DNA from: Methylococcus sp. EFPC2
Lineage (GTDB): Bacteria; Pseudomonadota; Gammaproteobacteria; Methylococcales; Methylococcaceae
Direction of reading: 5' to 3'
NCBI RefSeq assembly: GCF_016925495.1
Contig: NZ_CP070491.1
Location: 1,426,001-1,490,000 of the forward strand
DNA: 64,000 bases
The translations under genes and the position numbers were made by a program. The notes below the pieces were generated by a model that ran no database searches, had not been told where the DNA came from, and saw nothing but the letters and a program-made list of their open reading frames with translations. This document shows positions 42,701-52,828 of the stretch, in pieces (the stretch's first letter is position 1; every line of letters begins with the position of its first letter).

Positions 42701-45700
42701 CACGCGCCAGTTGACCGTGAGCGTACCGCCCGACAGCGCGTCCGCGCCCACGCTGGGCTGGATGATGGTCAGGTCGGCATAGGGTATGGGCATGATGTCG
42801 ACGGGGTGGTCCGCCGCGTCGACGTTGTTGGCTTCGCTGCCGTTCTCGAACACCTGGTCGGCGCTGTCGCTGCGCACGAAGACCGTGAAACGCCCGGTCA
42901 GGGAAGGCGCCATCAAGAATTCTTTCGTCTCGCTGTAGCTGGCGCCCTTGGCCAAACCGCCGGTGTGTATCAGGCTGCCCAGCACGATATCGTCGCTATC
43001 GCCGAGCACGGCGTTACGCGAGGCGATGACGCTGTCGGTCCACTCCCCGCTCAGTCCGGCTCCGGTGCCGAGGAGGTTGCTCACGGTCCAGCCGACGGTG
43101 ATATGGGCGGGATCGGCGATCGTGAGCGATGGAGCACTTACGTTGCTGACCTGCAGATCGGCATAGGGCGCCAGGTCGATGTCGATGAGCGACGCGCGCT
43201 CGTTGTCCTGCTCGCCATTGGCTTCGTGCACCGCCCCCGTCGCATCGGTTTGCACGATGATGCGCCAGGCTCCGGACAAATCGATGGGAATAAGGGCGTG
43301 GATGCTGCCCGGATCCGTGGCCAGCGGCGCCAGCGGACCGTTATGGGTGAATTCGCCGAGCAGGCGGTCGCCCGCGCCGACGGTGCCATCCTGCGAAAGG
43401 TAAACCCGATCGATCCAGCTCTCGGTCACCGCCCGCGATCCCGAATTGACCACCTCCCAGCTGATGTCGATGCTATCGCCGGACCGGGCGCTCGCAGGCG
43501 CAACGACGGGGTCCGCCAGTTGAAGGTTCGCGTGGCCCAGCGCCAACGGGTCGGAAACCTTGAGATTGTTGGCCTCCCGACCGTATTCATAAATCTTCAG
43601 GCCCGCATCGCTCACGACCAAGAAAGAATAGGAAGCATCGATCCAATCCGGCAGCGTGACGGTCGCCTCGGCGGAATAGCTGTTGTCGCCGGCGTTGGCG
43701 GACAGTTGCCGGGTCTGGCTGACGGTGGCGAGGAGTGCGGCGCCGGTGAGGCTACCGTCCTTGGCAAGATATACCTTGTCGACCCAGGTGCCGCTGGCGG
43801 TCGCCTCCCCGGCGTTGGCGACGGTCCAGCCGACCGTGACCTGATCGCCGGCCCGGCCTGTCGCCGGGCCGTTCACACCGAGGGTGACGAGATCCGGCGC
43901 GGGCGTCGATTTGATGAGCGTCGGCAGGACGGTGGCGGCAACATTATTGTTTTCGAAACTGCCCTCATAGACCTGGTTCAGCGCGTCGCTGCGGATGAGA
44001 AAATAGTAACTGCTCGCAATACCGTAAGGGACCGGGATCTGGGTGACGGTGGTATAGGTCTCGCCGGCGGCGACGGCGCCGCTGTGGTCGGCCTGCCCCA
44101 GCAGGATATCCGTATCGTCCAGTGTCTGGTCGGTGGAGAGGTAGATCGCGTCCTGCCACTGGCTGACGTCGGTCGCACCGTCACCGCGGTTGCGCACGCG
44201 CCAGGACAGGGCGGCCGGCGTGCCCTCGATCGCCTGCTCGGGGCCTATGGCCACCTCGAACTGCAGGTCGGCATAAGGCGAGGTCAGATTGATGGGAATG
44301 GGCGGCAGGAAGGTATTGTCGGCACGCGTGTCCGGTTCGGGCACCTGGTTCAAGGCGTCGACGACGACCGACAGATACCAGGTGCCGTTCAGGCGCTGCG
44401 GCAGGGTGACCGAACGGCTGGTGGTATAGCTGGCGTGTGCGGCGAGGCCGCCGGGGTAGTCGATGGTGGCCAGGACGATATCGTCGGCATCGCCGATCTG
44501 CCCGTCTTGGCTGAGGACGATCCGGTCGGTCCGGGCCTGCGTGACATTGACGGAGCTGTTGTTGGTAACCGTCCATTGCACGCTGATGCTGTCGCCGCCG
44601 CGGGCGTCGAGCGGCACGTTCTGGCCGTTTGCCGTCAGGCCGCTTACCGTCAGGTTCGGATAGTCGACCGCGGCCGAAGTGAAGCCGATGACGCTGCCGT
44701 TGTTGCTCTCGGCATTGCCTTCGGCGTTGACTTCGGACACCGCGCCGGTGGCATCGGTGGTCACGGTGATTTCGATCTGCCCGGTCCCGCGCAGGCCGGT
44801 CGGCAATGCGAAGTCGTAGCCGCGCTCTCTCGACTGCCCGGGCGCGGGATGGCCGCCGCTGTCGGCCGCATTGGGGTCGAAGCCGACAAATTCGTCGACC
44901 AGGGTCTCGCCGGTGGCCAGATTGCGCACGACGATGCGGTCCGACCAGCCGGTGACCGTGGCGGCGGTGCCGCCGTTGTAGTCGTTCCAACGGACATTGA
45001 GGGTGCCTCCGGCCTGCGGGAGGGTTTGCAGCGTGGTCAGATTGGTGACCCGCAGGTCCGGGGCGGATATCAGCGTGACGGCGTCCGTGTTGTTGGTTTC
45101 CGCCGTACCCTCCGGGTTGGATTCGAAGATTTGGCCGTTGGGACCGGTGCCGCCCGTGTCGGCGCGGACGGTGAATTCGAACCGGCCGATGCCGTTGATA
45201 CCGGCGGGCCAGATCAGCTTGTAGCTGCGGTCGGCAAGCCCCTCCGGCGCAATCGGGCCCAGTGTCGATTCGTCGTAGGGAACGGGAGTCGTGACGAAGG
45301 TCTGTCCGGTCGCGAGGTTGCGTACGGTCAGGGTCTCCGTCCAGGAGCCGCGGGTAGCGATCGCACCCTGGTTATGGGTCTTCCAGCTCACGCTCACGGC
45401 GTCACCGGCTTTCCAGCCGCCGGCCGGGCTGATCGCCAAATCGGTCACCACCAGGTCGGGATAACTCGCCAGGGTCGACGTCAGGCTCAGGCTGGCGCTG
45501 TTGTTGGTCTCGGCGTTGCCGTCGGCATTTATTTCCACGATGCCGCCGGAACCGTAAATGTTCTGGTCCGCGGTGATTTGCACCAGCAGATCGCCGACGC
45601 CCGCGCTGCCGTCGGCCACGCGGAACTTGTAGGTCTGCTGAACGGAACCGTTCGCCTGCAGGACTCCGCCTGCGGGCGGATCGTAGCGGAGCTGCTCATT

Positions 45701-48700
45701 GACCAGGACCACCCCCGTGGTCTGGTTGACCACGCGGATTCGGTCGTACCAGCCGGCCGTGATGGGCGCATTGCCGCCGTTCACGTCGTTCCAGCTCAGG
45801 GTGATGAACTCGCCGGTGACGGGCGTGCCGATGTCGCTCATCAATCCGCCTACCTTCAGATCGGGTGCAGACAGCACGACCGTCTGGGCGGTGTTGTTGC
45901 TCTCGGCCGTGTCGTTCGGATTGTTCTCGAAGACCAGTCCCGTCGCATCGACGGTGACCAGGAATTCGATCTGACCGGTGGCATTGATCCCCGCTGGCCA
46001 GAGGATCGCGGTGCTGCGGTCCCGGAAATGGCCGCCTTCGATGTCGCCGGATTCGTAGGGTATTTCTTTCGTAAACAATACCTGACCGGTCGTGAGATTC
46101 TTGACACGCAGGGTTTCGATCCACGAGCCCGAGGTCGCGCCGTCGCCGTGGTTGTAGGTCTTCCAGCTCACCGTCACGGCATCGCCCGCGAGCCAGCCGG
46201 ATGCCGGGGTCGCCGTCACTTCGCCCGTGGTCAGATCGGGATAGGGCGCCAAGGCCGAGTCCAGGCTGACGCTGGTTTCGTTGTTAGTTTCCGCCAGGCC
46301 TTCGGCGTTGGTTTCCACCACCGCATTGGTCGCGTCGGTGATCAGCGTGAAACTCAGCTTGCCTGCGCCCCGGTTGCCTTTCGGCAGCAGAACACTCTGT
46401 TCGCGCTGTACGCTTTGACCGCCCTGGAGGGCGTCACCGACGTAAGGTATCTTGATGTCGGCGAGCAGCTCATCGGTATCCAGATTGCGCACCAGCAGCC
46501 AGTCGGTCCACGACGTCGTCGTCGCCAGCGTGCCGGTGTTGTTCACCGCCCATTTCACGGTCACGGTATTGCCGGACTGCAGCACCGAGTCCGCGCTCAG
46601 GCCCAGGCCGGTCACGGTCAAGTCCGTTCCGGCCTGCACCGTGCTGACGTTGATGTTCCTTACCTTGAGTACCTTCGGGTCGGAAGCCGTGTCGACGGTG
46701 AAATCCATTTGTGCGCCGGGACTCTCTCCGCGCAGGACGCTGAAGCTGCCGGCCCGGTTGGCATACGTCATCAGATTGAAGACGTCGCTGGTCGCGGGCA
46801 CATAACCGCCGTCCAGATAAACGGCCAGCGTACCGGCTAGATTGGCCGTTCCGGTCGCCGCCAGCAGTCCCGTCGTCGTCGCATTGCCAAGACCCACCCG
46901 CACGGTGGCCTGCGCGCCGAGACTGAGCGAGCCGACGATGCTTAACTGCGCACCCGGGGCGATGTGCAGGGTGCCCTGGTCGATGGCGAGATTGTGGTTG
47001 TAGGTCAGCGTGCCGGCAGCGACATTGACCGCACCGGTATTGTTGAAGGCGATCGAACTGTGTAGGCCGTGGTTACCCGCCACGGTCTGATTCAGCGTGC
47101 CGGCGTTGTTGAAAACCCCGCTACCACTCCAGAGTCCCAACGGTTGGCTGCTGGAACTGGCCAAATTGAGCGTCGCCCCGGCCGCGTTGGTTAGGGTGTT
47201 GCTGCCGCCACTGGTGTAACCAAAATAGATAACGTCATCGCCACCCAGCGTCAGCGTGCCTTCGTTCAGCCAGGTCTTGCCCCCAGTAAGAGCGAGCACG
47301 TTGCTGCTGCTCATGTTGACGGTGCTCACGCCTTGCGTGGTGAACCTCCCCGTGCCGCTGAGGTAGCTGGTCGTACCGGTGACATCGAAGGCACCCGTCA
47401 CCGTGACGTCGCCGCTGCCGCCCAGGGTGCCACCGGTCAGGATCAGATCCCCCAGGATGAGCGACTGGTTGACGAGCAGGCTACCGGAGCCGATCGTCAA
47501 GCCGGTTCCACTACTGGCAAGATCAAACGTAGTATTCGCGTTCACCGTGGCACTACCAACTACCTGCAATGTCCCCAAACCGGTGATGTTGGAGCCGGCG
47601 TCGAGATTGCGTGTGCCGCCCGCGAAGCTGAGCGTGGCTCCGGCGTCGACCGCATAGACTCCGGTATCGGTCCCGCCGCCCGAGATCGTCAGGGTTCCCG
47701 CATCGACATTGACCGTGCCGCTGTTGTTGAAGGCGATCGAGCTGTGTAGGCCGTGGTTACCCGTCACGGTCTGATTCAGCGTGCCGACGTTGTTGAAAAC
47801 CCCGCTACCACTCCAGAGTCCCAACGGTTGGCTGCTGGAACTGGCCAAATTGAGCGTCGCCCCGGCCGCGTTGGTTAGGGTGTTGCTGCCGCCACTGGTG
47901 TAACCAAAATAGAGAACGTCATCGCCACCCAGCGTCAGCGTGCCTTCGTTCAGCCAGGTCTTGCCCCCAGTAAGAGCGAGCACGTTGCTGCTGCTCATGT
48001 TGACGGTGCTCACGCCTTGCGTGGTGAACCTCCCCGTGCCGCTGAGGTAGCTGGTCGTACCGGTGACATCGAAGGCACCCGTCACCGTGACGTCGCCGCT
48101 ACCGCCCAAGGTGCCACCGGTCAGGGTCAGGCTGGGCAGGATCACGGCCTCGGCGGTGTTGAAATTCAGCGCTCCTCCACTGACCATGACGGGCGCCAAC
48201 TGCCCCGAAACAGACGCCCCGTTGACGTTCAGGGTACCGCCGCTGACGCTCAGTCCCTCACCCGTCGGCGCGATGTCCAGTCCGCCGTTGACGTTGATCG
48301 TGCCGCCCGACACAGCGAATGTGCCCAAACCGGTGATGTTGGAGCCGGCGTCGAGATTGCGTGTGCCGCCCGCGAAGTTGAGCGTGGCCCCGGCGTCGAC
48401 CGCATACACGCCGGTATCGGTCCCCCCGCCCGCGATGCTCAGCGTGCCGGCAGCGACATTGACCGTACCGGTATTGTTGAAGGCGATCGAACTGTGTAGG
48501 CCGTGGTTACCCGTCACGGTCTGATTCAGCGTGCCGACGTTGTTGAAAACCCCGCTACCACTCCAGAGTCCCAACGGTTGGCTGCTGGAACTGGCCAAAT
48601 TGAGCGTCGCCCCGGCCGCGTTGGTTAGGGTGTTGCTGCCGCCACTGGTGTAACCAAAATAGAGAACGTCATCGCCACCCAGCGTCAGCGTGCCTTCGTT

Positions 48701-51700
48701 CAGCCAGGTCTTGCCCCCAGTAAGAGCGAGCACGTTGCTGCTACTCATGTTGACGGTGCTCACGCCTTGCGTGGTGAACCTCCCCGTGCCGCTGAGGTAG
48801 CTGGTCGTACCGGTGACATCGAAGGCGCCCGTCACCGTGACGTCGCCGCTACCGCCCAAGGTGCCACCGGTCAGGGTCAGGCTGGGCAGGATCACGGCCT
48901 CGGCGGTGTTGAAATTCAGCGCTCCTCCACTGACCATGACGGGCGCCAACTGCCCCGAAACAGACGCCCCGTTGACGTTCAGGGTACCGCCGCTGACGCT
49001 CAGTCCCTCACCCGTCGGCGCGATGCTCAGTCCGCCGTTGACGTTGACCGTGCCACCGGATACGCGGAAAGAGCCCAGGCCGCTGATGTCGCTACCGGCG
49101 TCGAGATTGCGCGTGCCGCCGGCGAAGTTGAGCGTGGCTCCGGCGTCGACCGCATACACGCCGGTATCGGCCCCGCCACCGGAGATCGTCAGGGTTCCCG
49201 CATCGACATTGACCGTGCCGCTGTTGTTGAAGGCAATGGAACTGTCGAAGCCGTGCGCGCCCGCCGCCGTCAGATTCACGGTGCCCGCGTTGTTGACCGC
49301 CGCAGTGCCGGTCCAGTAACGCAGGAGGGTGGCCTGGCTACTGTTCAGGTTCAGCGTGGCGCCCACCGCGTTGGTCAGGGTGTTGCTGCCGCCGCTGCTG
49401 TAGCCGAAGATGATCTGGTCGTCGCCCGCGACCGTCAGCGTGCCTTCGTTGATCCAGTGCTTGCCGCCGGACAGACTGAGCCACTGATTGCCCGAGGCGA
49501 TGTTCAGCGTGCTGTTGCCCTGCGTGGTCAGCGTGCTGCTGCCGGCCAGCGTGCTGCTGCCGGTCACGTCGAATGCACCGCTGATGGTGACGTGGTCCGC
49601 GCCATCCAGGGTACCGCCGGACATGAGCAGGCTCGCCAAGGTATGCGAGTTGCCCGTGTTCAGGTTCAGGACGCCGCCGCTGATGGCCAGACTGCTCAAG
49701 GTGTTGGCGCTGTTCAGGTTCAGCGTACCGCCGCTGACCGTCAGGGAAGCCAGTGCTCCCGAGCTCGCCCCCGCCGATACGTTGAGCGTTCCGCCGCTGA
49801 CCCGGAGGGCCGCACCCGTCGTGGCGATGCCCAGCAAATGCCTGACATTGACCGTGCCGCCCGACACCGCGAACGAGCCCAGGCCGTTGATGTCGCTGCC
49901 GGCGTCGAGGTTGCGCGTGCCGCCGGCGAAGTTGAGCGTGGCTCCGGCGTCGACCGCATACACGCCGGTATCGGCCCCGCCGCCGGAGATCGTCAGGGTT
50001 CCCGCATCGACATTGACCGTGCCGCTGTTGTTGAAGGCAATGGAACTGTCGAAGCCGTGCGCGCCCGCCGCCGTCAGATTCACGGTGCCCGCGTTGTTGA
50101 CCGCCGCAGTGCCGGTCCAGTAACGCAGGAGGGTGGCCTGGCTACTGTTCAGGTTCAGCGTGGCGCCCACCGCGTTGGTCAGGGTGTTGCTGCCGCCGCT
50201 GCTGTAGCCGAAGATGATCTGGTCGTCGCCCGCGACCGTCAGCGTGCCTTCGTTGATCCAGTGCTTGCCGCCGGACAGACTGAGCCACTGATTGCCCGAG
50301 GCGATGTTCAGCGTGCTGTTGCCCTGCGTGGTCAGCGTGCTGCTGCCGGCCAGCGTGCTGCTGCCGGTCACGTCGAATGCACCGCTGATGGTGACGTGGT
50401 CCGCGCCATCCAGGGTACCGCCGGACATGAGCAGGCTCGCCAAGGTATGCGAGTTGCCCGTGTTCAGGTTCAGGACGCCGCCGCTGATGGCCAGACTGCT
50501 CAAGGTGTTGGCGCTGTTCAGGTTCAGCGTACCGCCGCTGACCGTCAGGGAAGCCAGTGCTCCCGAGCTCGCCCCCGCCGATACGTTGAGCGTTCCGCCG
50601 CTGACCCGGAGGGCCGCACCCGTCGTGGCGATGCCCAGCAAATGCCTGACATTGACCGTGCCGCCCGACACCGCGAACGAGCCCAGGCCGTTGATGTCGC
50701 TGCCGGCGTCGAGGTTGCGCGTGCCGCCGGCGAAGCTGAGCGTGGCCCCGGCGTCGACCGCGTATATGCCGGTATCGGTCCCGCCGCCGGAGATCGTCAG
50801 GGTTCCCGCATCGACATTGACCGTGCCGCTGTTGTTGAAGGCAATGGAACTGTCGAAGCTGTGCGCGCCCGCCGCCGTCAGATTCACGGTGCCCGCGTTG
50901 TTGACCGCCGCGGTGCCTGTCCAGTAACGCAGGAGGGTGGCCTGGCTACTGTTCAGGTTCAGCGTGGCGCCCGCCGCATTGGTCAGGGCGTTGCTGCCGC
51001 CGCTGCTGTAGCCGAAGATGATCTGGTCGTCGCCCGCGACCGTCAGCGTGCCTTCGTTGATCCAGTGCTTGCCGCCGGACAGACTGAGCCACTGATTGCC
51101 CGAGGTGATGTTCAGCGTGCTGTTGCCCTGCGTGGTCAGCGTGCCGCTGCCGGCCAGCGTGCTGCTGCCGGTCACGTCGAACGCGCCGCTGACGGTCAAG
51201 GCTCCCGTCCCGGCCAAAGTGCCGCCGGCCAGCGTTAACTTCCCCTTGATGTACGAATCGCCGTTGAGATTGAGAGTGACGCCCCCGGTCAGTGTGAGAT
51301 CGCAGTCGCAGGAGAGCGAGTTCACCGTGGCGGTGCCACCGGAGATGGTCACCGTCTGACCGGCGGGCAGCCCGATCAAGACATCGTCGGTCGCTACCGG
51401 TACGGCACCGGAACTCCAGTTGGAGGCTACATTCCAGTCGCCGCCCGCGGCCCCTATCCAGGTGACGGTCGAGGTGGCGGCCGCTTGCAGGCTCGATATG
51501 CCCGTATCGGCCAACTGGATCACCGGCGCGGTGTCCGTCGCCGGTTGGGAAATAGCCGTCGCATCGCCGGGGTCGGAAGTGGTGGAGACAACCTCGGCCG
51601 TCGCGGAAAGTAAAACCCGCGGTTCGAGGGTTTCGAACCGCAACCTCCCGCCGCCCTGTCCGGAGGTATCGGATGCAGCCGAAGAGAAGACATGGTCTGC

Positions 51701-51772
51701 CGGCCGGCTTCGCGAGGAGGTCCTCAACAAAGTGGCGATTGCGGAAGCGAGCGAAACTCCGGTTTTTTTCAT
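12710..51772 (-). CDS. Giant LEPR-XLL multidomain RHS/CARDB/dockerin protein, 13,020 residues
   Basis: A single uninterrupted frame of 39,063 bp encodes a protein of roughly 1.3-1.4 MDa. Order of parts (residues, approximate): LEPRVLLSA motif 49-57; beta-solenoid repeats 98-1680; 19 CARDB-like Ig repeats 1710-4195; PPC-like and IPT/TIG-like domains 4200-4400; propeller-like region 5120-5380; nine He_PIG repeats 5605-6470; RHS-type N-terminal segment 6650-6930; dockerin 7040-7100; YVTN-like propeller 7760-8160; YD repeats 8565-11,170; RHS core ending IDPFGL near 11,225; cyclase-toxin-like segment 11,520-11,700; zinc protease 11,960-12,130; VCBS/PKD-like domains; cohesin plus dockerin 12,735-12,940. 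The N-terminus is basic without a clear signal-peptidase site, and there are no RTX nonapeptides. AAGGGAAG precedes the ATG. Function is most likely a secreted or surface adhesin/toxin. Export by the upstream SecA-like/M50/HlyD cassette is inference. Confidence 0.93.
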   Translation of the reverse strand: MKKTGVSLASAIATLLRTSSRSRPADHVFSSAASDTSGQGGGRLRFETLEPRVLLSATAEVVSTTSDPGDATAISQPATDTAPVIQLADTGISSLQAAATSTVTWIGAAGGDWNVASNWSSGAVPVATDDVLIGLPAGQTVTISGGTATVNSLSCDCDLTLTGGVTLNLNGDSYIKGKLTLAGGTLAGTGALTVSGAFDVTGSSTLAGSGTLTTQGNSTLNITSGNQWLSLSGGKHWINEGTLTVAGDDQIIFGYSSGGSNALTNAAGATLNLNSSQATLLRYWTGTAAVNNAGTVNLTAAGAHSFDSSIAFNNSGTVNVDAGTLTISGGGTDTGIYAVDAGATLSFAGGTRNLDAGSDINGLGSFAVSGGTVNVRHLLGIATTGAALRVSGGTLNVSAGASSGALASLTVSGGTLNLNSANTLSSLAISGGVLNLNTGNSHTLASLLMSGGTLDGADHVTISGAFDVTGSSTLAGSSTLTTQGNSTLNIASGNQWLSLSGGKHWINEGTLTVAGDDQIIFGYSSGGSNTLTNAVGATLNLNSSQATLLRYWTGTAAVNNAGTVNLTAAGAHGFDSSIAFNNSGTVNVDAGTLTISGGGADTGVYAVDAGATLNFAGGTRNLDAGSDINGLGSFAVSGGTVNVRHLLGIATTGAALRVSGGTLNVSAGASSGALASLTVSGGTLNLNSANTLSSLAISGGVLNLNTGNSHTLASLLMSGGTLDGADHVTISGAFDVTGSSTLAGSSTLTTQGNSTLNIASGNQWLSLSGGKHWINEGTLTVAGDDQIIFGYSSGGSNTLTNAVGATLNLNSSQATLLRYWTGTAAVNNAGTVNLTAAGAHGFDSSIAFNNSGTVNVDAGTLTISGGGADTGVYAVDAGATLNFAGGTRNLDAGSDISGLGSFRVSGGTVNVNGGLSIAPTGEGLSVSGGTLNVNGASVSGQLAPVMVSGGALNFNTAEAVILPSLTLTGGTLGGSGDVTVTGAFDVTGTTSYLSGTGRFTTQGVSTVNMSSSNVLALTGGKTWLNEGTLTLGGDDVLYFGYTSGGSNTLTNAAGATLNLASSSSQPLGLWSGSGVFNNVGTLNQTVTGNHGLHSSIAFNNTGTVNVAAGTLSIAGGGTDTGVYAVDAGATLNFAGGTRNLDAGSNITGLGTFAVSGGTINVNGGLDIAPTGEGLSVSGGTLNVNGASVSGQLAPVMVSGGALNFNTAEAVILPSLTLTGGTLGGSGDVTVTGAFDVTGTTSYLSGTGRFTTQGVSTVNMSSSNVLALTGGKTWLNEGTLTLGGDDVLYFGYTSGGSNTLTNAAGATLNLASSSSQPLGLWSGSGVFNNVGTLNQTVTGNHGLHSSIAFNNSGTVNVDAGTLTISGGGTDTGVYAVDAGATLSFAGGTRNLDAGSNITGLGTLQVVGSATVNANTTFDLASSGTGLTIGSGSLLVNQSLILGDLILTGGTLGGSGDVTVTGAFDVTGTTSYLSGTGRFTTQGVSTVNMSSSNVLALTGGKTWLNEGTLTLGGDDVIYFGYTSGGSNTLTNAAGATLNLASSSSQPLGLWSGSGVFNNAGTLNQTVAGNHGLHSSIAFNNTGAVNVAAGTLTYNHNLAIDQGTLHIAPGAQLSIVGSLSLGAQATVRVGLGNATTTGLLAATGTANLAGTLAVYLDGGYVPATSDVFNLMTYANRAGSFSVLRGESPGAQMDFTVDTASDPKVLKVRNINVSTVQAGTDLTVTGLGLSADSVLQSGNTVTVKWAVNNTGTLATTTSWTDWLLVRNLDTDELLADIKIPYVGDALQGGQSVQREQSVLLPKGNRGAGKLSFTLITDATNAVVETNAEGLAETNNETSVSLDSALAPYPDLTTGEVTATPASGWLAGDAVTVSWKTYNHGDGATSGSWIETLRVKNLTTGQVLFTKEIPYESGDIEGGHFRDRSTAILWPAGINATGQIEFLVTVDATGLVFENNPNDTAESNNTAQTVVLSAPDLKVGGLMSDIGTPVTGEFITLSWNDVNGGNAPITAGWYDRIRVVNQTTGVVLVNEQLRYDPPAGGVLQANGSVQQTYKFRVADGSAGVGDLLVQITADQNIYGSGGIVEINADGNAETNNSASLSLTSTLASYPDLVVTDLAISPAGGWKAGDAVSVSWKTHNQGAIATRGSWTETLTVRNLATGQTFVTTPVPYDESTLGPIAPEGLADRSYKLIWPAGINGIGRFEFTVRADTGGTGPNGQIFESNPEGTAETNNTDAVTLISAPDLRVTNLTTLQTLPQAGGTLNVRWNDYNGGTAATVTGWSDRIVVRNLATGETLVDEFVGFDPNAADSGGHPAPGQSRERGYDFALPTGLRGTGQIEITVTTDATGAVSEVNAEGNAESNNGSVIGFTSAAVDYPNLTVSGLTANGQNVPLDARGGDSISVQWTVTNNSSVNVTQARTDRIVLSQDGQIGDADDIVLATIDYPGGLAAHASYTTSRSVTLPQRLNGTWYLSVVVDALNQVPEPDTRADNTFLPPIPINLTSPYADLQFEVAIGPEQAIEGTPAALSWRVRNRGDGATDVSQWQDAIYLSTDQTLDDTDILLGQADHSGAVAAGETYTTVTQIPVPYGIASSYYFLIRSDALNQVYEGSFENNNVAATVLPTLIKSTPAPDLVTLGVNGPATGRAGDQVTVGWTVANAGEATASGTWVDKVYLAKDGSLTGAALLATVSQTRQLSANAGDNSYSAEATVTLPDWIDASYSFLVVSDAGLKIYEYGREANNLKVSDPLALGHANLQLADPVVAPASARSGDSIDISWEVVNSGSRAVTESWIDRVYLSQDGTVGAGDRLLGEFTHNGPLAPLATDPGSIHALIPIDLSGAWRIIVQTDATGAVHEANGEQDNERASLIDIDLAPYADLQVSNVSAPSLTIADPAHITVGWTVSNLLGTGAGLSGEWTDSVIASRNAVLGDSDDIVLGSLIHTGGLAKGASYSETKEFLMAPSLTGRFTVFVRSDSADQVFENGSEANNVDAADHPVDIMPIPYADLTIIQPSVGADALSGGTLTVNWRVQNQGIARTNTTIWSDRVFLARNSDGSGIVANAAFDHLGALANGEFYDRTGNLTLPEGLSGHFYVFVETGGPFEFIHDDNNRALAGEVQVSVAPSADLVVDPDIVAPVSANEGDTIQIGWTVKNQGQANALAAITDQVELVKANDATVRPITLGSFRHDGGLEAGKFYTRTERFVLPTHIDGGWVVRVSTNIAGTVFELGDRANNNATTDEQTLLLSAKARPNLQVQNVSPANEITAGVSFAVNYTVVNRGTVATNVAGWHDKVYLSLDDKLSSDDLLLDTVNNPQALSATGAGDDSYTALSHLVTIPTRYQGKAFIVVAADADRAMDEYPHDDDNVTAKEIFINPYPPADLVVSDVSAPSQAIYGSEIEVRFTVTNKGVNTTDKTTWTDSVWLTRDKTRPTPGLKDEHGNVIGNGAIFLGSKLHTGVLVKEGSNEASSYEAVIKVRIPQEIASGSYYITPWTDAYDAVLEDTFTPNPDDPAEFDSNNYKARAIDIIGNPPAPKADLRVTKVVADATGSTDQPFTISWTVENHDEGQADDWVDSVYASDLPLDDPQAKKWFLGSFSRLKSLGKLESYTNTKSFTLSPAVKARYVTVKTDTALVPSVAESNEDNNSNWTSTVIDPRPADLVPIAMSVTPEQSYSGEQIAVSWTVQNQGHDVWSGTKSWVDQIWFSPDASFIRSRATLLGSVVHNNSQGLIHNGEYIGHADLRLPAGTDGPYYLHLIVDAAIDQPDGEDVAGRNDLSLSHYVFHAYEPPGTDNNRYQTDLDVVYREPDLIVSELTLQPGGYQSGGLLGGSFKVTNQGHRDTRQFLWNDRVYLSRDPSLDSTDLQVGDFRHGGVLAADGGSYTQDFQIRLPEGADGRWYLIVYTDSDILGVGNNSPSPTENSRIGRTSDAVPEFRGEGNNVTVKGIDVSLRPSADLQVKPVTIAAQHLWTGQVLSLGYDVVNAGSGDTPPDQTHWLDRIYLSADASLDLNADRLIDVVSHAGVLKLGESYHVDRSIRLESQIVGSYYVIVVTDPVTNDRPRGQVYEGSKENNNANQSAALVVELPPPADLVVTNVEMQGTATVNGDIKLRWTVTNQGDFAAQGSWTDSVYLSADGQWDLGDIRLGQVDHVGTLQKGDNYTTLLGTFRLPPLKGGNYRIIVRPDIYNQVYEGIGESNNRSPLPGEITVSVPELQLGVSQPVEMKVGEGLLYRVHAEAGQTLRFTLRTNRADAADEIYVRWGDVPTPALFDASYTTPLQPNQTAVIPRTEAGDYYVLVRSQSAGANTFAATLKAEALPFQLTDVTPDQGGDGRWVSMTLTGAQFKEGALVKLIRPGVAEVTPTRMEIIDATKIIAIFDLRDQPHGLYDVKVINPDGAEAVLPYRYLIERALPIDVSLGLGGPRTLKPGNAGLYHVTLENATNIDTPYVYFQVGVPEMGNNARVWGLPYVSFSSNVRGDTSPSGIDGDTVWVSLDSEVNTTGEMLAPGYVLDLQAGGFAGFNFIAQTYPGFLEVLAKNKAGLRDALADARPQWVADGSLDTRLAGLYSLIQNAIDHPDSLSFLKAIAAVEKYMPFRFNVFATATALTRDEFVQRQTADAEALRLKVLADRTASVALIGLAADQEGWQQSYLAALEQVGLLRPVDTAPPVLEQPRVASTLSILASGVSLGPAGQRIQSDGDLLDFFEAVHRWYGDQPGKLAPIASYDDLYVSEDGDQVVIKVPVPALPEFEDYDLGLAQTTYLNAFNVYAKGRANPASATASADLSPLMLQSSLDTGGTGTAQASITGPQAYGEQQYLPVDQALPYTIDFQNLAEAISPVNEIRIEQKLDPSLSPRSFRLGDIKLGDVTLHIPQGRASFQGDIDLRNSRGYLVRVSAGVEPNTGTAVWVLQAIDPETGEVLADATRGLLPPNDDQGRGAGWVSYTVQPKLDVETGTRIHAQASVTFDKKISYDTTDLVQTIDGKPPLTTLTATPLGEGDTGVYDVRWTVSEETGGSGVQHTTVYVAKDGGAWEIWQRQTTAGSALFQGEAGHRYEFAALSTDNAGNREAPRTSQSLPDDGTRTNLGGTPTVDRTTIDTGTPPEPSNATATNELFSQAEQNNLPATPPERPSQFTQVLAPFSGEVFGTGIAQSDAGIGPLALLEQPDGGFIVSGGANRGALYRYTQEGGRAINPIAALNEPVFDLAYDDHGGLWATSGGGQLLELDPASFAVLNRYGDSLTQTLVFDAAKHAFYVSSGDGIEIFDPTARTFSHYSNFRVDDLAIAPNGRLWGTAWPNRGEVVSFDEHGRPSAQLRIDADLDSLAFGKAGTQLEGLLFVSSRIRSGSTAPADLYMVDLSTLRMLKVASGGPSAEQLLSTSDGRLLVANSAQVDVIAPLIAPEVVHTDPPQNALVALPHSQLRVTFNIDMRRGLTRADDSVLNPFNYRLLDSSGNRVSVISVDYDALTRTATLHIESPAADVYTLTVDKRMRSAAGLSLGTDYQTSFTLIEDFSSLVDIAFVNTRSDRADGTVSFDVKVTNRTDYQLRVPVMLVLDPSRYFAGQPLGASLQGNGLWFLDIGSNLPGGVLAPGASTEVRTVTLSNPLGQHVNLGSGVYSMPYPNQVPVFGSSPATAAQAGQGYVYQAQASDPDGAVITYVLMDGPQGLTLDGATGLLSWTPTAASPAVAPVVLRAYDTRGGYASQSFAIEVAGGNRAPELTLPTSVRLSTGQSYILDIVASDPDGQRLAYSIDNLPPGASFDPERGQLNWTPAGDQAGEYDRVRVSVSDGTNVTSRWLKMIVDKVNVAPVLRGIPERTVRQGDPIRFTLIADDVDSANLTYTASDLPPGATLHPNTGVFEWTPAYDRAGPVDIHFVVSDGQASGSRVVRINVSNVNAAPVFDSFDGLSVDENQPITLRLFALDPDNPHYQPQMRLADGTLSPPDTTDPSVSYAVENLPTGAQFDAATAMLTWTPGYGQAGSHTLHVIATDNGDGTGTPQISHANVSIVVRNVNRTPVIAEQTPLAVPVSKGQVLDLPIVVSDPDGNPLSLVFEDLPDFVTFIPGATANGSGTLRIAPGDRDRGDHFVKLVATDDGDGGGAGKALSASHIFVISVASTSEPPLLAPIGNKVALIGQALEFTLTASDLDQDDLNFSASGLPGNAQLTAGTVYGTAHFSWTPTASEAGSHPVSFTVTDSKGNAHTRSVTLTARASNAAPLLAPVGALSVAEGGELSLQLSALDTDGDTATYTATNLPVGARLDETTGLLTWRPGFDAAGVFGNIVLTVTDGALQSSEKITITVTPTNRAPFLANIVPIGGQERSLLKFSLVGSDPDGDALAYSAIGSLPTGAKLDPLTGTLTWTPNYDQAGSYELKFAATDLTGASVQQTVLINIADINRPPVLSFTNHQVALGDTLQFTLAGSDPDSAETLHFSATGLPEGADLNPVTGEIVWTPNPGQVGDFFSVLALSDGKTTVQRGLALRVTPQAVGPQTHIVLTPSFPSLPGQPVAINVQADAFSAVAARTLSVNGTALALDAQGRAVFTAAASGLYELVATATDLDGYTSQVTKVLKVRDAADTAAPEISLAAALDGQRIATQAALIGKVADSNLEAWTLEIAPLGSEDFHLIAQGTAAVDGTLTTLDAGRYNRGFYTLRLSAQDIAGRRAETTSTVELAAAPAAGRYVTQIADFSFTLAGHTLDFTRRYDELYAYTPSSFGLGWSLGLIDLDVQSDVPPTGAEGTGVYNPLREGSRVYVTTPDGQRVGFTFAPQQVKGNGYSYFTPAWTADAGVNWQLVSAPVKLQRAAGSFYSLTDGAAYNPAALSDEAAPYTLIAQDGTRYDIAVGRGLTGITFADGVHLTVSDSGIVGPDNAAVVFTKDAQGRLTHVTAPDGSGYDYRYDAHGNLVTARNLSAGTGQRYGYADPSTHRLTLISGGAGSQVIRYGDTAQVQTAKQDLGAALAYLGQTYTGAIAAGDAAIYTLAVRASEVALPQGGAFLLGVELGAADGSGFEPGLPAIDGASPIASGVQNGKAFAIYRFEQAGLQALRVSGNGAGGYTLRLFAVGDINGDQRVDGVDTGLLSTARGTQQGDAAYLPAADFNRDGHVDAVDVQLLYANLGFSPNAAPVVGTGSGFTHVDLTTAVSVSSILSDPEGDALTYRITGSSDPQHQVQISGDGSKVLFTPKQGYAGEAWFTIVADDGYTQSETGKVFVTVSDAPLLRIDFANRRPDIRLGNAWKANITGDFADQTGVELNASYVTLSSTDPSIAKLLGNGALQGLSQGFGALVATRGNITGATAVVVGSPNPYEHIQLFTGLDVYPEALTLVVDGYKPLRVQVNDGDLVTAAGNGTLYYAGNSSVVSAGADGLVTGKQVGLADVTVIYKGVEFVVPVRVQALQQDQAVIGADGGAVQASDGAVVTIAPDSLEGTQTVKFTHVDQAGLPADLPMPAGWDYLAAYKLEFGGDALATPAQLAIKVADDIPVGKQLYLLRYGTIPDAQGHISPIWWQDEVAVVGADHIARTSSPPWPGVQPAGLYLLVNPPESVTLAAGKLTVNLPIGAFPIAATLPGVMATVSPFFAVTFDVSKISYVAIPTTGLPVVTSVDVQLDPGAVNQVEATIARTANTVPQAPTLQAAAFEFRNINGETVPVAILTGRQFTSVAGSTAGSRFVAVWREQDQAYEADVVGPVTQSSGGLEQIVVRIPQQVIAGIAELQLVRIDTVPGYDECTHQIIPVEKAYASNRITLPAAGDYVVAAMYGIHNGQTQAELGVYTQGNPAEPDLAKAAAALQLVARIPIGLEPAPGVPYGFARDTTLSKDHTRAYVTLSGQSSVAVVDMLALQQVDADLNKPGINQIQLPAGSSPFWIEIDKTDHYAYVADENAYTDPSNPNLPKGRIYVIDIDPKSAKFHQLVQTIEVDAAGRGLRQIMVSDDGKRLYAAAPNRDGSLPKEATDLASSRLVVVNIDPADKPEDPDQNTRHYWEQIGAFETGQETYALQSTGDPSRVLYTDRHIDDPSGIGQFVVGNDDPLAFDGIASPLAALTLGSGNDTFDVNNAHALLVLPADALKASIGSHPEYIFVAGFNRFIQGVPSSDPNANGGSPPSGSNIGIIRDGQLVAATTPIPIGVIDNLVFASGYNYLYAGYRGVSAGEGGTGASFVYSLVNLVGQVEETYDSSMRDLMLRYPIERFYHNSPELMPLQEDLQGFNGEIDIRADYRIISANSVAGRFTFGVPYAMDGHGHYVNSAGGVLPYKRNSDGNWLDANNQLIVDAQGRPTVPPDVVISPYAPIATGGSPRGYSAHPTSTAPGPRVWNQLMLGRKWGIDARADLGVRDLLAEIDKPQDCPDDKYNSEVQLDTGAVVETHNLVSYQSMGQTHQLQLVYNSLSADASPILNFGWENIGAELQQYLAKAKPSELSTSGDALLEVQVTFSGEHGSLTTDKRYWRVASNANDISVALQADLSSLPSGYYGYTINAKLFGKDRVSTGTLMLDNKSQSAFGRGWTLSGLQELNVGADGSVQISDGGGNQQPFDLEAEPAMAAGTCPDGDVDKTYTSRQDAKSRLEKLIDGTYRRTLEDGTRYIYSAPSEDPQGKPVSGKLISVTDRYGNVTQYGYDSSGKLLSITDPAKLVTQFGYSGDKVTSITDPAGRVTHLGYTGKDLTRITDPDQSERSFGYDTKGHMTLEINKLGGNEVNTYGFHGRAETAHRPDGTEVAVDAWQVQGLANPADTASRDNPAFVLSKKLDELTATYTFANGNEKTVTFNERGQVLEERDTYGLVEKFERDAMGNVLRYTNEEGHVVVSTYDERGNRTSFSDEESAPGAKTELTYEGAYNQITSLTDELHRTTTYEINAKGNVELMRNPDGGEWAYTYYPQGMVHTATDPYGHQTAYFYDAQGRLATVRNPDASTRSYTYDLAGNVASISDENGKLTVFEYDAMNRLVRTIQPVVEVNSQPGGPLAGYNPVNPVLEFGYDQAGNQISSTDANGHITSSTYDQLGKLLTRTAADGGVTTYHYNAKGELEWMEDALHQRTTYSYDLRYRQRFATDALGGVTEYRYGAGHTPETIIDAEGHATRYEYDARDRLVKRTDARGKELVNVYDAANNLVSTTNEANQTTVYVYDAVNRRTGVIDALNHATTTEYDLAGNVTSVKDVLGRLTVYQYDLRNRVISITDPDHHAARNEYDHVGNRTASIDELDRRTDYGYDALNRLITITQPDPDDNGPAQRPVTRFEYDAAGNRSKVIDALGHSTEYLYDEANRVIKVINAQNKATSTEYNLNGRVTATIDALGRRTEYVYDELNRLIETHMPSPDQPDVLSTVIKRSYDKVGNNKTFTDAEGRVTEYTYDELNRLIATKDALNGVSRTEYDEIGNTTAEIDALGHRTDYAYDDLNRLIRVTEPAPGGAIAAAVTTYEYDEVGNRTAMVDALNHRTEYGYDQLDRLVSTTNAMDKSSLRSFDAVGNLVGSTDELGRISRFEYDALNRLIKTTQPDPVSGNSSPDSPVTLYEYDAVGNQIKVTNAVGAVTLAGYDELNRLVSWTDALGHTGSHTYDAVGRVITQTDELGRKTTYGYDLLDRRIAITSEDPDGNGPQTASVTAFTYDLVGNLLSQKDARGNTEHYVYDKLNRQIEAIDAYNQKTLTSYDAVGNLMSRTDKLGHVTTFDYDDLNRRIKMTEADPDGAGGLDAPVTRYSYDKTGKLLSEVRLTHDAAIAYDSDGRFAGAADPRAQATTYEYDELNRRTKMTQPDPDGASGPHASPVTTFTYDDFGNLTSTTDARGGVTSHVFDRLNRLIKTVTADPDGAGGMAASVTRLSYDKVGNLLSEVRLTYDADISYDSDGHFIAAADPRAQATRYEYDLLKRLIKVTKPDPDGAGSLGTPVTRLSYDKVGNLLSEVRLTYDADIFYDSDGHFVDTTDTRAQVTAYEFDALNRRIKMTEADPDGAGGLGTPVTRYSYDKTGNLLSEVRLTHDAAIAYDGDGRFTGTADPQAQATTYEYDALNRRTKMSRPDPDGAGGPRTSPVTTFTYDDLGNLASTKDAKGGVTSYAYDDLNRLIKTVMADPDGAGALEAPVIRYNYDGFGNRVTEVRLSKDADISYDAQGRVLSVADPNAEVTSYEYDALNRRTKLSLPDPDGAGGPHTSPVTTFDYDDLGNLVSTTDARGGVTSYAYDSLNRLIKTVMADPDGTGGLDATVIRYSYDGFGNRVTEAQLSKDADISYDAQGRVLSVADPRAEVTSYEYDALNRRTKLSQPDPDGAGGPQTSPVSTFTYDDFGNLASTKDARGGVTSYAYDGLNRLVKTVMADPDGAGTLDAPVIRYSYDGLGNRVTEVRLSKDAAISYDAQGRVLSVADPRAEVTSYEYDALNRRTTLRQPDPDGAGGPQTSPLTKYTYDSLGNLLTVTDPLNQVTQYGYDALNRLVETIDPLGHSTTTQYDAKGRVIAITDALLGTTQYRYDALGRRIQIIGADPDDAGPQTSPVTSFDYDAMGNLVSTTDASGATTRYRYDALNRRTQIISADPDGAGPQTSPVTSYGYDAMGNLVSVTDALGATSAYFYDGLHRRTQSIGADPDGSGPQDAPVTGYGYDAVGNLVSVTDPLGHKTEYLYDALNRRIQTIDADPDGNGAQTSPVTRYGYDAMGNLTSVTDPLGHTTLYSYDLLDRIVATTAPDPDGSGPQIAATSRYGYDAAGRLVSETDPLGAVTQYVYDAAGRRIETIAPDPDGSGSQASPATHYAYDALGNLLTVTDALNGVTQFTYDRLSRLVKKIDPYGATTTYTYDAMGHRRTQSDRNGRTTRWSYDDLGRQIKEEWLDAQSNPIRTISRIYDALGQLTRVSDIDSTCTYTYDLLGRMTLEDNAGTPGVPNVVLAYGYDAAGNLDTVDETIAGQAAGSTRYEQDGLNRVIRITQSGAGVADKRVDLAYDAAGQFESIRRYGDLNGNTLLASTAYTRDGAGRLVRLAHGGAGGQIADYQLTLDAAGRLTQLVSTDGTATFGYDALSQLISADYSYQLDNSYEYDANGNSANAGVVNDANNRVLSDGAYTYDYDGEGNRVRTTETATGRVTEYQWDYRNRLVALNVRDASGKVLKSESFRYDSFDRRIASTLDADGGGAGAAQTEHYVLDRNQIGLVFDDAGGIKERYVYGPQIDMVLAEETNGQIHWLLSDQILSVRDVIDASGTVHDHLTYDSFGQITNQTDAAYQPRFTYTGREFDADSKLYYYRARYYDASLGRFISEDPKGFAAGDINLYRYVGNSPLNAIDPFGLESLPMEVLSEVGRDLAAAPVAVGHFFASFATGVADLAWGVADLTYFNLKVIGGTINAGLYEATGNESFKKNADLLYNESIGPIVDKWNDPCTDKLHLIFSLPGMISPEKGFTARLEEWEDKQFNRLSPKTRDALKAARDATDIASIVLDPLAATGVAAKGKRAVTAAEALLDMGSASRAARAEQAAERAARAEKIVTEMRAARAADDAKRAERSRALAPFFEDLQARGFGRNTQQHVDNLVQHGIEPPRYTGVDSVVGNPKPKEPKSLGGEVFDALKKQAKKLGPESAATGRQKAVINSFAHANDLEIAIRAAPDPITALVTKIGSALGLPGKPEAIKAKSWFGVLRDPETGRWYRSDLDLAWVKDNRTGKYLNNQEVLDRVVDPLNRALIKAGDKEASFIHGAHFTMHAPEGGYLSNHMIANKIGDPGPVNVFTGKGIQTLPNAAEVRTAALASDGGLHWNAGWGEGKATEREVRIAQARRAIFGAISDSSASREGHFPLPGGGGSMTGPRPIQLTQVFDPLEVRLDEIGRYNGVSRPETVFPSGPLPIDAARQAEIDQVTAFADNFLRNRFQGAVETALDGGAVSPWLSRAGNHYYDPAWITQNFPNVAQAYPELVRAEPAFAGYSEQQVTNLFAQAYGLPQPIQLIGGQQGLPKITPTIPTPIFPTRGGVADHLAALYGYDEIRRGDIPDFLSGHEPTLLPNGNLRGDVVQVALPDQNGLSDTLAALSLSDTALSLWRQALGGLADMGVRVSIADLPEGELGHAYITRLDADGKPSEGKIVLDWNADGHGWFVDATPLDASEFADPNSAAAGRYDLFTVLAHEVGHTLGMLQGYSGFDRHVVAGPDGVPVFTTQDISVMLSGDGNHLSDTQYADDLMADSLSLSQRKLPSALDAQILVAARGSQPVTGQVGTSVLIGPARVDTGAIPSVPVKGGFSVGDVDSPDFGWILSGGAGVINGQGVLAEDPTRATGLKQTFNLPSQGGKLSFKITDALFSHSGSGPQDAFEVALLDAVTRSPLAGIVGMDGTDALLNIQADGTVHAAASVHIDGLVAGKLPASLSSSVTVTIDLAGVALDHAAVLYFDLLGFGSVGSRVVIDDVQVGGDNTAPVAQDDVIEVTEDTAKTFDPRANDSDADGQALSLSIVTGPSHGVLVLNADSSFTYTPAADYFGADSFTYKVNDGQVDSNVATVSLTVKPVNDAPVLDLLDQVAAQEGQGLELQAVAHDVDAGDSLTYSLDAAPAGASIDAVSGVITWAALDGEADYGFTVRATDAAGAFALDSFNVHVANVAPLLTLTGNDHSFTGETYTVDLSHSDPGSDTITAWELDWGDGVVETITGDANQASHVYQGLGGSVQIRAQARDEDGLYQLNPLTLEILPLPLQVAHLAYDGNGFAVRFNEAFDPTVINLYDSALVGLGAADVILTSTSSGVIKGSLIVDADSKGFRFHKTGLALAPDSYTLTLKSGLQAFHSAQGTLDGNGDYLPGDDFVFQFTVQQPGTVRLSLPDFLRGPGQGVNVPTATGQGIPLKLTSAGDIKTLAFVIRHDPALLRISGASLAGSLPAGITLSVDTSIAGHTVIHIESPTALAAGTYSLLNLQADVPATAPYFARQVLDIGQVMVNGVATTAADDDALHVVGYIGDVNGSQKLEKDDVTLIQRVLVKTDSGFVAWRDLDPLMIADIDGNGYITSIDATRVYQEQSGYDRAEIPNVPDPVTLARMKEELLASGYPYLPTHVPQIDLGGWYADTVFTPDGSLAKKDWRKKFVTNLNQNAPTRELASLMRISLDASTKPS
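12955..13560 (-). other. C-terminal cohesin-like and dockerin-like pair
   Basis: Residues about 12,735-12,855 ([44 protein letters not shown]) have the cohesin beta-sandwich pattern. They are followed directly by [20 protein letters not shown] and [20 protein letters not shown], a two-loop dockerin. The final about 80 residues are basic and lack a PEP-CTERM, LPXTG or RTX-type signal. Confidence 0.65.
15385..15905 (-). other. Matrixin-like zinc metalloprotease domain
   Basis: Residues about 11,960-12,130 hold [19 protein letters not shown], an extended HExxHxxGxxxG-type metzincin site. Further on is [20 protein letters not shown], whose Met matches the Met-turn. The preceding [18 protein letters not shown] and [15 protein letters not shown] are the strand region usual in such domains of LEPR proteins. 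It could mature the giant protein or attack host or matrix proteins. Which one is inference. Confidence 0.75.
16750..17240 (-). other. Candidate EF/CyaA/ExoY-type nucleotidyl cyclase toxin segment
   Basis: Following the RHS core, residues about 11,520-11,700 contain three blocks in the order seen in anthrax edema factor-like cyclases. First is [19 protein letters not shown] (compare the family's GFRPVNPLAT-LI), then [17 protein letters not shown]. Next is RSDLDLAWV (compare the metal-binding (S/A)DYDL/M segment with two catalytic Asp). Last, NRALIKAG leads to [16 protein letters not shown] (compare VQHG-E--NP). The position matches that of Rhs toxins. The similarity is by eye and the catalytic His/Lys pair is not securely placed, so this is a candidate only. 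Confidence 0.5.
18080..26075 (-). repeat. YD (RHS) repeat array of about 2,600 residues with RHS core
   Basis: From residue about 8565 the protein is a continuous run of YD repeats (YDxx[12 protein letters not shown], TxYxYDxxGN). It ends in the hyperconserved core [20 protein letters not shown] and [19 protein letters not shown] near residue 11,225. In Rhs/TcC proteins such arrays build a hollow cage that holds a C-terminal toxin, and the DPxGL region is the self-cleavage area. At about 2,600 residues the array is several times larger than in typical Rhs proteins (about 1,000-1,500). Confidence 0.9.
20690..21860 (-). repeat. 363-bp near-identical tandem repeats inside the YD array
   Basis: A 121-residue unit recurs with a strict 363-base period; the block TGCGCGTCGTAGCTGAT is at about 20841, 21204 and 21567. 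Each unit encodes [50 protein letters not shown] and [20 protein letters not shown]. More diverged copies continue to about 22,850. The low divergence indicates recent tandem amplification. Confidence 0.85.
30478..30654 (-). other. Internal type I dockerin-like module
   Basis: Residues about 7040-7098 read [20 protein letters not shown] and, after a linker, [20 protein letters not shown]. These are two EF-hand-like calcium loops with the D-x-N-x-D-x-x-(V/I)-x-x-x-D pattern of type I dockerins. Dockerins bind cohesin domains. A cohesin is present at this protein's own C-terminus and in the neighbouring PEP-CTERM protein at 59125-59688. Confidence 0.75.
32360..34970 (-). repeat. Nine He_PIG/cadherin-like Ig repeats
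   Basis: Residues about 5605-6470 hold nine units of about 95 residues beginning N-x-x-P-x-(L/F), with DPDG, (L/S)YS-x-x-x-LP-x-GA-x-(F/L)D-x-x-TG-x-L-x-WTP and (V/A)-x-DG or a similar ending. This is the putative-Ig (He_PIG) signature common in large bacterial surface proteins. It forms an extended stalk between the propeller-like and RHS parts. Confidence 0.85.
39190..46650 (-). repeat. Nineteen CARDB-like Ig repeats (about 130 residues each)
   Basis: Residues about 1710-4195 contain nineteen diverged units, each opening with (P/A)DL-x-V, then a VSW-x-V-x-N-x-G strand, W-x-D-x-(V/I)-x-(L/V)S, and closing with D-x-x-x-x-V-x-E-x-x-E-x-N-N. That is the CARDB (cell-adhesion-related) pattern. 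Unlike the solenoid block, DNA identity between units is low, so this array is older. Confidence 0.85.
47020..49050 (-). repeat. 684/750-bp direct repeats (beta-solenoid, second family)
   Basis: A second set of near-identical blocks recurs at 684- and 750-base spacing; the marker TGTAGGCCGTGG is at 47061, 47745 and 48495. The units encode [20 protein letters not shown] and [20 protein letters not shown]. They are related to, but distinct from, the 804-bp family. The 66-base difference in period equals 22 residues, about one solenoid coil, so the units differ by whole coils. Confidence 0.85.
49060..51200 (-). repeat. 804-bp near-identical direct repeats (beta-solenoid, 268 residues each)
   Basis: The same sequence recurs with a strict 804-base period. 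For example, the block beginning GTTGTTGAAGGCAATGG is at 49223, 50027 and 50831. About 2.7 copies are present, differing at only scattered positions. Each encodes [31 protein letters not shown] and [20 protein letters not shown], right-handed beta-helix type strands rich in Gly, Thr and Asn. DNA-level identity beyond protein-level constraint suggests recent duplication or gene conversion. Confidence 0.9.
51602..51628 (-). other. LEPR-XLL motif of the giant protein
   Basis: Residues 49-57 read LEPRVLLSA after a basic, partly disordered leader. LEPR-x-LL motifs mark the N-termini of very large repetitive proteins in several phyla, including Planctomycetes. They are thought to be a targeting signal, though the machinery is unknown to me. 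Here the motif sits about 40 residues before the first beta-solenoid repeat. Confidence 0.75.
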
Positions 51773-51808
51773 AGCAGTCTTCCCTTGCGTAGGAGGGGTC
51801 TAAGTAAA

Positions 51809-51837
51809 TTGATACACGCTGGCGATTTGTCTCTCAA
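51809..51837 (-). promoter_or_regulatory. Candidate sigma70 promoter of the giant gene
   Basis: In the 132-base gap before the giant gene the minus strand reads TTGAGA, 17 bases, then TATCAA (5/6 and 4/6 consensus matches). Predicted transcription starts about 30 bases before the ATG. It would allow the 39-kb gene to be transcribed apart from the upstream transport cassette. Confidence 0.5.
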
Positions 51838-51904
51838 CGGGAGGAGGTCAAAAGACCCGACATCCGGATACCCCGTTTTTGGCCACGCCGACATATGCGT
51901 CGTA

Positions 51905-52828
51905 TCAGTCGGCGGTGACATTTTTAAAGCGCGCCTGGCAGCGGATGCCGGCGGGAATTTGGTACTGCGGGTTGGGCAACTCCAGGCGAACGCCAAAGGT
52001 GCTGCTGGCGGCGTCTACGACCTGATCGACCACCTTGACGTGCGCACGCACGGACGGTTTCACCGCAGGTTCGGGCAGAATTTCAACCTCCTCGCCGACC
52101 TGGACTTTGCCGATGGCGCTGACCGGTAAAACCACTTCCACGTAGAGCGGATCGATTTCCGCCAGTTTGACGACGGGTGTTCTGTCGTCGATTTGAGCGG
52201 CCTCTCCCGGATTGTGCAGCCTTTCGATCACCACGCCATTGAACGGACTGCGTATGGTCTTCAGGCGCAGGTTTTCCTCGTGTTCCCGCACTTCCAGCTG
52301 GGCCAGCCGGGTGTTGTCCTTCGCCTCCGCCAATTCCGCGTCGGCCAGGCGCTGACCCGTTTCCGCTTCGTCGTAATCGTTGGCGGTCGCGAACTTTTCC
52401 TGGTACAGGTCCTGCTGCCGCTGGCGCTTCTTGCCGGCAAACTCCAGGCGGGACTGGGCGGCGCGCAGGGCACCCTGCATGCCCGCCTTATAGCGCGCCA
52501 TGTCCAATTTGGCCCGATCGGAACCGCTGTCGAGTTCGACCAGAACCTGGCCCTTTTTGACCAGATCGCCCCGGTCCACGTTGACCCGTTCGATGAGCCC
52601 AGCCACGGAGGAACGCAGTTCCACCACTTGCTTGGGTTCGATCAGGCATTCGACGTCCTTGGCCATAGGCGCGGTGCCGGGAAAGATCGCCAGGCCCAGT
52701 ATCGGCACCATCGTCAACGCCACGCCGCGCGGCGGCGACAGCCGTCGACTCCGGATAGCGGGACTTCCCGGCTTGTCGTCGACAAGATAAACCACTGCCC
52801 GGCCCTTCCCCCAGTTGAATTTCGTCAT
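51905..52828 (-). CDS. HlyD-family periplasmic adaptor
   Basis: This 307-residue membrane-fusion protein has a basic N-terminus, one hydrophobic segment (about 35-56), and a lipoyl half ending in SSVAGLIERVNVDRGDLVKKG. A long coiled coil (about 100-190, with YQEKFATANDYDEAETGQRL) follows. The second lipoyl half, RSPFNGVVIERLHNPGEAA, and a beta-barrel (PLYVEVVLPVSAIGKVQVGEE) complete it. Such adaptors link an inner-membrane pump to an outer-membrane channel. Its ATG overlaps the stop of the SecA-like gene (ATGA). It is the last gene of the cassette and lies 132 bases before the giant gene, so a role in exporting that protein is the simplest inference. No inner-membrane ABC or RND pump and no TolC are encoded nearby. 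Confidence 0.88.
   Translation of the reverse strand: MTKFNWGKGRAVVYLVDDKPGSPAIRSRRLSPPRGVALTMVPILGLAIFPGTAPMAKDVECLIEPKQVVELRSSVAGLIERVNVDRGDLVKKGQVLVELDSGSDRAKLDMARYKAGMQGALRAAQSRLEFAGKKRQRQQDLYQEKFATANDYDEAETGQRLADAELAEAKDNTRLAQLEVREHEENLRLKTIRSPFNGVVIERLHNPGEAAQIDDRTPVVKLAEIDPLYVEVVLPVSAIGKVQVGEEVEILPEPAVKPSVRAHVKVVDQVVDAASSTFGVRLELPNPQYQIPAGIRCQARFKNVTAD

Noticed and set aside
12710..51772. CRISPR or other non-coding repeat arrays suggested by the dense direct repeats
   Set aside because: Every repeat period (804, 684/750, 363 bases) is a multiple of three and lies in the open frame. There are no short palindromic repeats with unique spacers.
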